From contig BROE01000022.1 of NCBI GenBank assembly GCA_036571765.1, positions 16,359,389 through 16,423,388 on the forward strand: a DNA stretch of 64,000 nt, in the 5' to 3' direction. The translations under genes and the position numbers were made by a program. Shown here one piece after another: positions 38,579 through 51,995 of the stretch. A model generated the notes under the pieces. It did no database searches. It had not been told where the DNA came from and saw only the letters and a program-made list of their open reading frames with translations. This DNA is from Plecoglossus altivelis. Lineage: Eukaryota > Chordata > Actinopteri > Osmeriformes > Plecoglossidae. Every line of letters starts with the position of its first letter. Position 1 is the stretch's first letter.

Positions 38579-39997
38579 GTTCATAAACTACAACCAGTAA
38601 TCCTACTGAGGGCTAACCAAGGAGCCTGGCACTTGAGGGGTTAATATGGGAGTCTCATTAAAAGCCCTGTCAGGTTCCTGTCTGGACAACACCCCCAAAC
38701 CCCCATACCCTCTCCCTACCTCAAACTGACCGTTTACCCCCTGTCTCAACGCCCAGAGCAAACGGCAGTGCGGACTGCCAGAGGAGCGATTGGTTCAGCT
38801 CTGCCGTGACGCCATGACCATCAGGAACGGGGGGGGGGGGAACGTTAGTTCTCATCGGTAACGGGGTTCATATCTTACGGAGCTGGATGTTGGCAAACGC
38901 GGAACAGAGGGGTACGAAGCCACGCAACATACCCGCATACAGGAAGTGACGGATGAGACGGTACGACGAGGGAGAGAGGGGGGAAGAGAAGGTGGAGAGA
39001 GAGGAGGGTGGGGAAGAGGGTCAGAGCTGAGGAAGGCCCAGGATGTCATGTGTCTCTTAGGAAGATGTAGGCCAGATAAAATGGAGAACAGAGAGCGGCA
39101 CTTGCAACGAACAACGAGAGGAAATTACCAGAGGAATAACAGTCGATTTCTTCAGCCAGACAACACACACACACAGCCACAGCCTGCACGCTCCACACTC
39201 TCCGTTCTCTCCCTCCACAACACACACCACACTCACTTCACAACTTCTCTTTTCACACCCTGCACACACACACACACTCACGACAGACACACACATGTCG
39301 GCACCCACACACACCAGTGCTGCACTCACAAAGCTCACAGAACACACACGCCACTCATACGACAATGTAAACGAGTACGTGAAGCCTTCTGCACAAGGCT
39401 AGAACAAAAGATGATGAGGGTAACACAAACAACATGTATACACACATTGAAAGCTGAACTCTGCCCTGTCTGTACACTTGCACAGGATAGTGTGTGTGTG
39501 TGTGCACACGCCTGTGTGTGTGTGACATTCTGTGTGACCGAGAATGAGCGCGAGAGGGTTTGTAAATGTGCGTGCGTGTGTGCGTGTGTAGCCAGTTGAG
39601 ATGCATAGAGGCCTGCACCTGGCCCCTTGTCCAGTCCACCAAGCCCAGAGGGAGGTCATAAAGAACTCCTTGTCCGACCAGAAGTCTCACACACACCGAG
39701 ACCAAACACATGCACACACCACCCCCTCCCCATCTTCACACACACACACACACTGTTGGCTCTCCAAATTGCTCCCAAATGTTATTTACCAACGCTCAGT
39801 TGAGTTCAACTGTAAGTCATCTAGTATTAGCATGCTGATACATTGATGTTAGGGGTGTTTATAGTAGCACAGGCTACGCTAGCTGTGCTAACTGGGCTAC
39901 GCTAGCTTTCGACAATAACCAGGCTATGCTATCAATGCTAACCATCATTAGGCTCGGAGATGCTGCTGCTGTATGAGATGCTGGTCTGCCTCACACA

Positions 39998-40034
<37 letters not shown>

Positions 40035-43000
40035 TGGGTGACATACTGCTGCAGAGCACTCGTGCGTTCCTCCTCCCTCCCACACACACACACTGGAGAA
40101 AACAATAGCTCTCCAGTGTGGAGGAGTAATTAATGCAAGACCTTGCATTCCAAATGGCAGAATGCCCATAACCTCTGAACATCTTCTAAACATCTAAACT
40201 ACAGTTCATGAAACGCTACGTCTACCCAGCTGCACATGCTATTATACCGTAACACCAGAGTACATACGATACACTACAAACGCTACGTCTACCCAGCTGC
40301 ACATGCTATTATACCGTAACACCAGAGTACATACGATACACTACAAACGCTACATCTACCCAGCTGCACATGCTATTATACCGTAACACCAGAGTACATA
40401 CGATACACTACAAACGCTACATCTACTCGGCTGTTAATACTATTATTATTATGGTGACAGTGTCCATGATACTAGAACACATCTACACTGCTGTTCAAAC
40501 CAGGATGCTATAGAGCACTGGGCTTGGCATACACATTCCAGAGCCAACCACGCAACAAACATGTTGACATCGACACCAGACCAGACATGCTATACTGGAA
40601 CTGGCACTCGGTTGATGCTGTTACCCAGTTTCTGCACGCACGCACGCATACACGCGTACACACGACAGGAGCACTTATGGGCAGCCCTGTAGAGGCCTGT
40701 GATGCAGAGGTGTGCGGTAGAGTCGCCCCTTGGGCGCTCTCATGCTTTTCCACCATGGAGAGAGAGGAAGAGAGAGAGAGAAGAGGGAAGGAAGGGAGGC
40801 AGGGAAAGAGAAGAGCGAGTGAATGGAGGGAGGAGTAAAGACAGAATGGGTTGTGCATTATCATCCTGCCTCACCCAGACTCTTTAGAGCTACTCTCCTG
40901 CTCCATGTTGCAGTGTCTCTGTCCCTGTGGTGTCTAACAGGTCCATCTCTGCATCTCTATCACCACTGACTACATTGACAATCTGTATCCACAGAACAGA
41001 ATAAAGGGGTAGACAGCTCTATGCTGTCCTCTTTGATATGTTGATTATTCTAAGTCTAAAAGTGAAGTGTTGGTGGTGGTATGGATTTGCAGGTGGCTCT
41101 AGATGTGATGAAACTGTTGTTCAGATAAGGATTCAAGGCTCAGTAGGCTGGTTGGTTCAGGGTGTGGTGGGTTTGGTCACAGTGCTCGATTGAAACGGAG
41201 GTGGTTTGAGATGCAGAGACGCACCTGTATCTCCCTTCCTCTCCCTCTTAGTCAGTCCTTCTCTCACTCTATCACTCCCTCTTTTGCCCTGTCTCTCACT
41301 CGTCTTCCTCTTTCGTCTCCCTCTCTCCCTCCCTGTCCCCCTGCCTCTCTTTCCCCTCTATCTCTCCTTCCATCTCTACTTCCCCTGCCATCAAGGCTTG
41401 GTCTGCCTGTGTGTTTGAACAGGGAGCTCTGTGTAAGTAGGCCAAGAAAACAGGCAGGCTCTGGAGGGATGGAAGGAGCGAGGGCGCGGGGTGGAGGGAG
41501 AGGGGGAGCGAGGGCGCGGGGCGGAGGGAGAGGGGGAGTGAGGAGCGGAGGGGTGTGGGAGACTGCCCAGTCAATGATAAACCTCTATTGATCGCTGCAC
41601 TGCAGCTGAAACTATATTGGTCTGCCCGAAGACAGACAAGAGAGCTTTTAGCACGATTCTACTACAGCCACGCACGCACGCTCCTTGTCAGCTGTCTGTT
41701 CACTTTGTCAACTTGTCACTTTCAGGTGCAAGGTGTTCAGCTACTTGTAACAAGAAGCAGGGGGAAAATGTGAGTGATGGTCAGAGAAAAAGACATGGGC
41801 TCTCTTTCTAGGATATGCGTGTGTGCGTTCATTCGTGTGTGTGTGTGTGTGTGTATGGAGCTGCTATACGATTACAGGTTACAGTAGTAAAAAGGGTCTC
41901 CATTCTGGGCAATGGGACAACTTTCCATCACGTAAGACCTACTGGTCCATTTTTAGATCTACTGGAACTCACACAGATATTGTTTACAGCCAGCAACACA
42001 TTATAGCATGAGAGGTGTTCCAACACTAGCTCCCCAGCTAATGCTAAAGAAACACACCTCTGCCAGTGGTCACTGAGACAAGCTCCAAACACCATAAACA
42101 ACAGTTTAACAGGGGACCAATCGGATCCAGGAAAAACAGCCATTCTAAGGGTATTACATCATCCAATGGCGTTTGCGCAGAGATCACCGGCTCTCCGTGC
42201 GAGCAGGATGTCTTCTGATGGCACCCGAGTTTTGCTTCGGTCACATGATCAGACGCCAGATGCATTTTTCATCGGGCGTTTCTCCTCGGTACCTAAGATC
42301 TACCAGGTCGGGCCTTCGGAATCATGAGGCAACGACTCAAGATTCTAAATATAAAATCCAGATGAGCCGGTTCTGGTTTTGTATTATTGAACAGCAGCTG
42401 TAGTTTCGACTAAGTGAGAAGACAGTGTGAGGCTGGGGAACGGTCGATCCACTCTCCCATCCTCCACGCCTCACAAAGCATAACAGAGGAGGAGGAAGAG
42501 GCTAAGGAGGAGAAGAAGAGGAGGTGGGAGAGAGGGAGGATGAGGGGCAGAGAGGGAGGAAGAGGAGGGAAAGAAGCCAGCAATCCTCCACCCTCCCGCC
42601 AACTCCTGCCCTCATGACATTCCTCCGCCTGCCCTCCAAACCACGAGGATCAGCAGCAACAACAGCCAGCGGTGGCGAAGGTGGAGGGGAGGCGGCCCTC
42701 TCTCTCTCTCCCCCACGTCCCCCCTCTCCTCCCAGGGCCAGAGGGCCTGGCCCGAGACCCCTGGATAAATCCCTGTGAAGTCCTGAGCACACAGAGGGAT
42801 TAGCTCGCTGTCTGATGCCGTTACCCGCATCCTGACTGAGCCCCGACTCAGATCCCCCTGATCCGGGAAGAGACAACACACTGCAGGACGATGATTTGAT
42901 TTCATACACTCATTGGCAGAGGCCTTGGCTAAGCGTATGAGAGTACTTTAATCAGATAGTACATCAAACAAACTCACTTGGGCTAACAATTAGGATCCGT

Positions 43001-43682
43001 AATCACATTTATAGCGCTAATTTATTTAGGATCCATACTGATACTTTTACACTGCAATTTCCCTGTTGGAGCATCAATAAAGCATGTATTTTTTCTTCGT
43101 TCGTTGGTTTCCGTCTACAGTCACCTGCGGCAACACGCTAGGTGTCCGGAGGAACATCTCAGCCACAAATGGCATCTGGCACTGAAACAACTGTATACTT
43201 CACCTTTGACCCTATTGTTTACGTTTACGTAGTAGAGACGAGTTGCCAAAGAGACAGGAAGTGGGCCGGAGTGATATACGAGGACGCTATGTTATGGAGA
43301 GACACAGGAGATGTCTGGGTAACGTTGTGCAGGAAGAGTGTGTTTATATCAGGCCTACAGCTGGCCTCATGCCCACCAGACCCCCCTTTCAACTCCTTCG
43401 AGATGACCACACTGGTTCTAAGAAGTCTAATCCCCCATCTATTGCTACGCCTCCCCCTCCTCCTCCTCCTCCTCCACACACAAGCATACACACCCCACCC
43501 CCCACACTGCACATCACACAAGAGCCATTGGCTGTTTACATGCTACTGGTAAACAGAGCAGATCACTAAGGAGGCAGTAATGCAGATGGGAGACGATGGA
43601 CATGAATGGAAGCACTGGAAAGGAGAGAGAGCCATGGAGGGAAAGCAAAAGATGACAGTTCACCAGTTGCTGGGTTGTCTGC

Positions 43683-43751
<69 letters not shown>

Positions 43752-46700
43752 CTCCCACTCAAGCATCCATTCCTTCGCCAACCCATCCATCAGGCATCGC
43801 ATCCTGACTGCAAATCACCTGGAACCTGCGGAGTCTGTAGTTAACACCGGGGTCATTTCGCTTATTAGCGGTGAGCTGTCTGCGGGTTAGCCATTAGCCT
43901 TGATGCTGGCCTCGGATAGTGACAGGGAGTGCTAATGGTTGGGTTAGCGCTCGTTAGCGTTTATCGGAGGAGAGGGTTAGCGCTCAGATCCCACACTCAT
44001 CCTCCTCAGTGACTCTGGGATTACCTTGCAACAGCAAGAAAACGAGAGGCTAAGATAAGGTCTTCTAAACAAACCACGAAGAGACGTTGTATAAAAAGCA
44101 TATTTATAGTTATTACATCCCAGTTCTGTACACATTAACCCACTGAACAACTGATTGCACTTGACAACGTTAACAGTGACCTCGTGCCCATTTTGTAAAA
44201 GGAACACCCACCGCTCCAGTGCATTTAGGCACAGTCAACCGACCACAAGCCGAGCATGGACAACGCATGTGTTTGACACAGCATAGCCACATGTATGTGC
44301 CAGTAGTGATCAGCTGTGCATCCATTGTCTTTAAATGTGTGAGAAGCCGCTGGCTGGCTAGCTGGCTGGCCTATTTTCCTGGGCAGTGATGCAAGGAGAA
44401 CACTCCTTAACAGGAGTTTTCTCTCCAAGGCAGGGCTGGGTACGACACAGGGACGGCTGGGTAGGACACAGGGAAGGCTTTGTAGGACACAGGCAGGGCT
44501 GGGTAGGACGCAGGCAGGGCTGGGTAAGACACAGGCAGGGCTGGGAAGGACACAGGGACGGCTGGGTAGGACACAGGGAAGGCTTTGTAGGACACAGGCA
44601 GGGCTGGGTAGGACACAGGAAGGGCTGGGTAGGACGCAGGCAGGGCTGGGTAAGACACAGGCAGGGCTGGGAAGGACACAGGGACGGCTGGGTAGGACAC
44701 AGGCAGGGCTGGGTAGGACACAGGGACGGCTGGGTAGGACACAGGCAGGGCTGGGTAGGACACAGGGAAGGCTTTGTAGGACACAGGCAGGGCTGGGTAA
44801 GACACAGGCAGGGCTGGGTAGGACACAGGGAAGGCTTTGTAGGACACAGGCAGGGCTGGGTAGGACACAGGGAAGGCTGGGTAGGATACAGGCAGGGCTG
44901 GGTAGGACACAGGCAGGGCTGGGTAGGACACAGGTAGGGCTGGGTAGGACACACGGAAGGCTGGGTAGGACACAGGCAGGGCTGGGTAGGACACAGGTAG
45001 GGCTGGGTAGGACACACGGAAGGCTGGGTAGGACACACGGAAGGCTGGGTAGGATACAGGCAGGGCTGGGTAGGACACAGGCAGGGCTGGGTAGGATACA
45101 GGCAGAGCTGGGTAGGATACAGGCAGGGCTGGGTAGGACACAGGCAGGGCTGGGTAGGATACAGGCAGAGCTGGGTAGGATACAGGCAGAGCTGGGTAGG
45201 ACCTCTACATGGAATGGTTGTGTGTTGACATAAATCCTTAAAACCTGTTCTTTGTCCAGACATGGGTTGGCACAAGAGACTTTGAGTCTGTTTGTTTAAG
45301 TACTATATTTGTGTTTGTTCGTATTGACTATGTCTGTTTCAGCAGCCATGTGCTCCCATTATTATGAAACTGTTTGCCGATCTCTTGTGTCATGTATCAG
45401 CTCAGTCCTGCAAGCGTGCGGCACTGATGTGTGGGGGAGTGTCAGGGAGTGACTTGAATGGGGAATCAAGTGAGTTTTGTTGACTACATATGTTTATACA
45501 TTAGCCTGTGTGTTGTGTATGTACCTGTGTGTGTTTAGGTACTTAGTGTGTGTGTGTGTGTCATGGACACCAGTGCTGTCATACAGAGCTCGGTGCATGT
45601 TCCTGTTCCTAACAGACTCCTGACTGCAGTTGCAGCACAGAGTGCAAGCCTTGCATCACCACAGAAACAGGCCAACGTGAAAACTCATCAACCATGGCAG
45701 TCATGTTCTCACAGGTTAAAGGTCAAAAGGGTCTCTTCAAAAGCAACCTAGGTCACTGCTTCTGTGCATCTTTGTTTCCAGTCAGTGTTTGTATGTGTTG
45801 TATGTGTGTGTGCATTTATGTGTGTGGCTCCGCCCTTCTCAGTTGGTAAGAAGCCTGGCCTGAGAAAGATTGGCCACTAAGTTTGCTCTATCCTCTGATT
45901 GGTTAAGAGTAGCCATAGGTCTCTTATTTCCCGATTGACTCAGAACCAGTCAATGGAATCATGGCCACCCAATAAGGCCTGAGTTCAAATTGTCGTGCTT
46001 CCTTTCCATCACTTATCTACTCTTTCTTCTCCATTTATGATCCAGCCTGCCTTGTAACTGGAAGGGAGTTCCTGTTCCAAAGTGGAGACCTCAGCTAGCG
46101 TCAATCTAAACATTCCGCTACACGAAACATCTTGAAAAAACCATAGCAGAGCTATTCTGAACGCTAAATGACAAACTCTCCAAGATCTCTCTCCGCAGTC
46201 TGTCATTTCCTACATCCTGCAGACAGGAAGTTGTTATCCTGAGCCTGCAGGGGATCTTCAAGGCTCCAACAACCCTCCATTTTGGTTAGAGGAGGGTGGG
46301 CGATATCACGACCGCTGGAACTTTCTACAAGAGTGGGTTTATCACCTCGTGGAAGGGCTGCGTTGTGGTAAATACAGGGTGTGCGATGAGAGGGGTTCAT
46401 ACTCACAGTGGGCTGTGATAATAAAAGAGTTGCGCGCAAGGGCGAGGTTCTGTTAATTAAGACAGAGCCCTTTTTAACCGCCAGTAAAAATACGAACCGG
46501 GGGAGGAAAGCGGCGGGCTAGCGAGAGCCGCTCCCCAGGGGGGATCGGGTGACGGGCCCCCAGGTGGAGCCCAGGCTGCAGTGTTGTTCCTGGGGATCCG
46601 TTCCTCACGCCACAGCTAAGCCATGACAATAAGGCGGAGGTTTTCACCATCCCCACCCCACCACCACCACCACCACCACCACCAGACAAGGTGTTTCAGT

Positions 46701-49700
46701 GGCACAGCCCGAAGGGGTTCGAGTGGACCATCTCAGCTGCTGAAAGGCAACATTTGCCCAGGCGACATGAAAACAAACCGTCTGGGTCCTCTTTTTTTTT
46801 CCAAAAGCGGAGCGTGGTCGACGCCCCGCCACGAGGCAACCGTGGTGAGCCTTCTCTAGGGTGATGAAGCGAAGGAAGATTTGACAGTAAGGATCTTGTG
46901 AGATGCGTAAGAAAGGCATCGGAATAACTTCACTGGGGGTTGTGAGACAGACACAGTATAATTAAAAGTTTCACCCTGTTGCTGTGTGAAGCGACAAATA
47001 CCAGCAGGTCAACAAAAGAGGCGTTAGTACAAATCACAGGGGGGCACAAAAATGTCTCTCTTAGCATGAGGGTGACAGATTTGACACTCCTGTCCCAGGT
47101 ACTGCTTGAGTTTGCCACCCTGCCAAACTCAAGGAATACCGCAAGGCTGTCAAGTAGGACCTCATAAGTTTGCTAAGGTGCTGATCAAGCTAAGGGAACG
47201 CGCTAGAAATACAAGGTCAACAATGACCGTACAAAAGACCAGCCTGTGTTCCTCGCTCCAGGAGAAGGCCTAACCTGTGTTTGTCTTGGATTAAACATGC
47301 CCTTGTTTTCATACTTATTATACCCACCCCAATCATAATAGTAACCGTGAGGCCGAAGTCTAATAATAGCATGGTGTCTGTCTGTCTCTGTTCAGTGCGA
47401 GCGCTTCGTGAATGCCACCGCACCCTGCTTCTTCCTTCTGCAAACAGACGCACAGGGTTGTTTCACTGCTCTGTGTGTGTGTGTGTGTGTTATTATTGAG
47501 AGAGAGTTATATGTCAGAGAGTGTGTGCGTTCACAAGTGTGTTCTCAAGTCTACAGGGGCCTCAGGCTTAAAGCCCTCTCTGAAAGATGTGGATTTGGTC
47601 ATTGATGAACTGTTGTTTTTCCTGAAACTAAGTAAATACTAGAAGGTGCTGGAAGGCTGGCTAGCCTTCACCCTCAGTCCTTGTACTAACCTATCTTAGC
47701 TTAGCACAGCCTAGTCTTCGTTAACCTCCACTAGCATAGCTCAGCCTAGCGTCACAAGCCTCACCCAGACTCAGTCAACCAGAACACATAACATGTAACA
47801 GCAGCCCCCTGGTCGCAACATACTAACCCACAATTCAGCTGTGCTTCTGCACGTCCTATAAATAGCCCTTAACCCACAGGGAAAGAGCGCAGAGAGAGAG
47901 AGAGAGAGAGAGAGAAAAAAAACATTGAACTCGTCCAATGCCAGGGTTGTTCAGCTTGGCTAACAAGGCTCCCTATACGGTTCTGCCTCTCGTCAGTTCT
48001 GACACAGTCCTCTGTGCATACTGCCAGCTATGTACAATTTATCTAAATGGCAAGGAGGGGGGGACATGGAATGGATACGAACAGGATGGATAGTAGGAGG
48101 GAGAAATAAAAGGGGTTGGGGGAAGAAAGGTTGGAAAGAGAAGCAGAACCAGGCGGTAAATGCAGCTGACAAGCCCGCTGTCCTGATGGACTTGCCTCTG
48201 CCTTGCATCAGCCTTCATCCGGCATCCCAGCCCTGACCCTTCGAGATGACCGCACCCCCAACATTGCGTCCTCCCATGATTCGTTGCACCACGCAAGCAA
48301 TATCTCCCCTAAAAGCAGCCTGGGCTTCGAGTCTGGAGCTGGGGAAGGAGGGTCTCTGGTGGTGGCCATGACAGTAGAGTAGGGGGGAGGGAATGGAGGA
48401 GAAGGACAGGGGGACAGGGGGACAGAGAAAGACTACAGACTACAGAGAGACTACCCTTCTATCAGGTCAGCCCTCAGGAGACAGTGAGAGACTAGCTGGA
48501 CTTTCCTATTCGCACCTCTAACACCCTTAACCATTTTATGCCGGCCTAGCTGGACGCCTCCGCCCCTCCCTCGCGGGTTTCACCCAGGGGACTAACAGGA
48601 ATAGCAGCTATCCCAGCATGCCCCACTAGTTGCTATGGGACTAAAACAACAGTGGTTGCCAAGGGCTTGTTTTAATCACGTGGGGGATGGGGCATTAGTC
48701 AGAAGGAGGGGGGGAAAAAGAGATATAAAGAAGAGGGAGAGACAGATAAAAAGAGGGAGGGAGAGAGAGCGTCAGAGCGATTACAGCATGATTACAGTGC
48801 CCAGTGATGGCATGGTAGTAAAACAAAGAACGAAGCCTTCCCAGAGTTGGAGATTTCCAAATCTCCGAGAGGAAAGGGAGGAGGAGGCGTGCGGGTAGGA
48901 GAAGGAGGAGGAGGGGTTGGCGTAAGCGCATGCCTCTGTGCGACCCAGGATCGTAGACGATGCACTGCTGACTGGTTGCCAAGACAAATATTCCTGGTGT
49001 GCAGATACACACACAGTGATGAACAAACTGGGCTCGCATTCATGTACTACTGTTGACTCCTTCATCATGCCCTGACCCTGGCCAACATCTTCTCCTCCCC
49101 CTTGTAAACCATGCGAAGACAAAGAAACAGACAGACAGAGAGAAAAAGAAAGGCAGAGAGAATTTGAGGAAGGGACCGTGTGGAACTAATCAGCTGGTGG
49201 TACCCTCGGCCTCAATACCTTCACTGTTTCCAATGTTCCAGTCAAGACACGGGTCCCTCTGAGCTGAGCGTGGCACCTTGTCACGCATACTTTCATCTGC
49301 AAGACACCCAACCTATGCACACGCCTCATAACTCTTGGTGTTATGAGTGTCGTGCAGTAAGCGCTGCCACCCGGTCGTGTCAGAGGGTGTGCAATGCCAA
49401 CACACTCGATAGCGTCAGCCTCTAAGCTCAGTACAGTCAAGAAGTAGGCCAGGTTATTTAGGGCAGGTCGCTCACCCTCAGTCTTCCAACACCGATGTCA
49501 CTTCCACTGTCTACCCCCTGGCACACTCACAAACACTCGCTCACACTCTTTCTCGCTCACTACCGACCAGGAAGTAGGAGTGCTGGGACCTGTGCCCCTA
49601 CCCCACTGGGTAGGAAACCCCAGTGTAGGTTGAACAGGCTTGCTGGTAGAGTAGATCAACCAGGACTCTCCCCAGGCTTGTTAAAGCGTAGGTTCGTTCT

Positions 49701-51940
49701 GCATACGTGTTCTACATACATGTTCTACATAAATGTTCTACATACATGTTCTACATACATGTTTCTAATTGATATACCAAGACAAAGACAGAAATGGGTA
49801 AAAGAGAGAGAGAGACTGGCACAGTTAGAAAGAGACTAGCACGGAGAGAGACAGAGAGAGACAGAGATTGACACCCCCATTAATGGTGCCCATGTGTCTA
49901 AATGCCCTGGTGTGAACACGCTTAAGCCCAGGATGCATCCATCTAATCCCTACAAACAGAACAGAGCAGTATCTTTGTGTACGCCCCCAGTGTCCGAGAG
50001 ACAGTGGCCGTGTGTGTGTGTGTGTGTGTGCATGTGTGTGTGCGTGCCAATGCCCATTTAACAAGGAGAAAATGTTATGTGCAGATGAATACATTATTAT
50101 AGTTGTGTTACATAATGTGGTAGGCCCAGTGTCCATACTGGAGCACAACCCTCTCCCAACACAGTCAATGTCCAACTCAGTCTTTTCAATCAGAGTTAGC
50201 TGTGTGTGAGAGAGCCTGTGTGTGTGTTTGAAGCTCTTGTCCTGATGGGACATTACCGAGTCTGCCTGGCTACAAGAGGAAGTGCTGTGAAACTCTGGGC
50301 CAATCAGAGTCCCCGGTTGCGGCCACATGACACAGTTTCGGCGTTGTGAATCAGATGAAAACAAACCTAATGAGGCTCAGTCATATGAACCAGCTGCCCT
50401 GAGAGGAGGGAGGAAGGTGGGGATATAGGAGGGAGGGATATAGGAGGGAGGGAGGAAGGAGGGAGGGAGATAGGGGGGAGGGAGGGGAGGAGGGGAGGAA
50501 AGGATAGAGAGAAAGCAAAGAAAGTAGAGAGGTAGGAGAGAGGAGGGTATAAGGGGCATAAGATGGACAGAGAGCTGTGGCAGGGAGGGGAGGGAGGGAG
50601 CGAGGCAGGGAAGGAGGGAGGGAAGGAGGGAGGGAGGGAGGGAGAATGGCTTCCCTGATGAAGAACAACAACTATTATGAGAGTCTGCTGGAGCAGATGG
50701 GGAGCCCGGCAACTAGTCAGTTCAAGAAAGTGTTTGTTTCCATCCGTGTGCGTTTATGTGGTGTGTGTTTGTTTATCTGGTGTGTGTGTGTGTATGTGTG
50801 TTCAGGAAGGATGGATTTGGAGTTCGTGTAAACATCTTAAAACGAAATAAAACGTAATTGCGTCAAAAAAAAATACATCAAGATGGACTTATTCGAGGAA
50901 ACCAGATATTCAGGGACATGGTCAGAAAATTAACTTTAGCAAGACAAAGCCCTCAGTGACAGCCATCACATGATCATCCTAAACAGACATACAAAAGAGC
51001 TTTGAAACAGACAGAGTCCAAGTCAAATTGAGAACACACCCCCACCTCGTCCATCTCTGCTTCAGCACTGAGCACAAAGTCACATAGAACAATACATACC
51101 TGTTGCTATTCATCTATTCAGAGATGGAAACAAATCTCTCCAGAGGCCTTGTGGGCACAGACAGACTTGTAAACACTCCCCCCTCCCCATGCACACACAC
51201 CCAAACCCCTCCAGATGGCTGTCCCTACCCAAGCCCCCACTAAAGCCCAAGGCTCAGACAAGCCACAACTGTCATAAGGACGGACACAGACATAGGCCGG
51301 ACTAAAAGATCCCAAGATCTCCTCGCGTTGGCACGCTCATCACACCATTCATCTTCAAAGACTATGCTAAGCTAAATAACAAGGTGCAGAACTGAAGCCA
51401 ACGCGTGTCGGTTAGCGTGCCGGTCTTTACTGTATCCCGTCTTGCTGACAGTAGCCGTGGACGCCATTTTGGCTCCAAACAGACATGCTCTTTTCTCTGC
51501 TGAAGAAGGAGGCCACTGATACTTTGGTAAAGAGTCGACATCGGTGAGGTAGCTAGCATCTGGCTCCTCTATATACTAGCTAACTATGTGGATCAATACT
51601 GTGGCGGAAGGGTGAAGGAGACAGATAGGGATGAAGAACAACACAAAGAACAACAGATGACTATCTGACTCAAAGCTACAGCATCGTCACCTCACACATC
51701 ATGAGTGCGCATGTCACGTGTGTCGAGGGCCAGTAAGACATATTGGACATGCATGACTGACACAATGACTGAGGCGCAAGCGTGTCTGAGCGTTGGTGTG
51801 TGTCCTCTCTCTGTACGACTCAACCCTTACTTAGACACACATTGGTATCCCTACTATAGTTTAGATGGAACACTTACATTTAAAAGCTACCTTCAGGCAC
51901 TTTGGCTAGAACTGAAACTCTAAGGGGAGAGGGAGAGAGA

Positions 51941-51995
<55 letters not shown>

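Noticed and set aside
43514..43807. DRQT-repeat and CLSV-repeat frames
   Set aside because: Translations of the CTGT tetranucleotide microsatellite on the two strands.
44358..45275. 305-codon minus-strand and 183- and 244-codon companion open frames
   Set aside because: They are read-throughs of the 21-bp minisatellite, whose length is a multiple of three and which lacks stops; both strands are open, with no splice or homology support.
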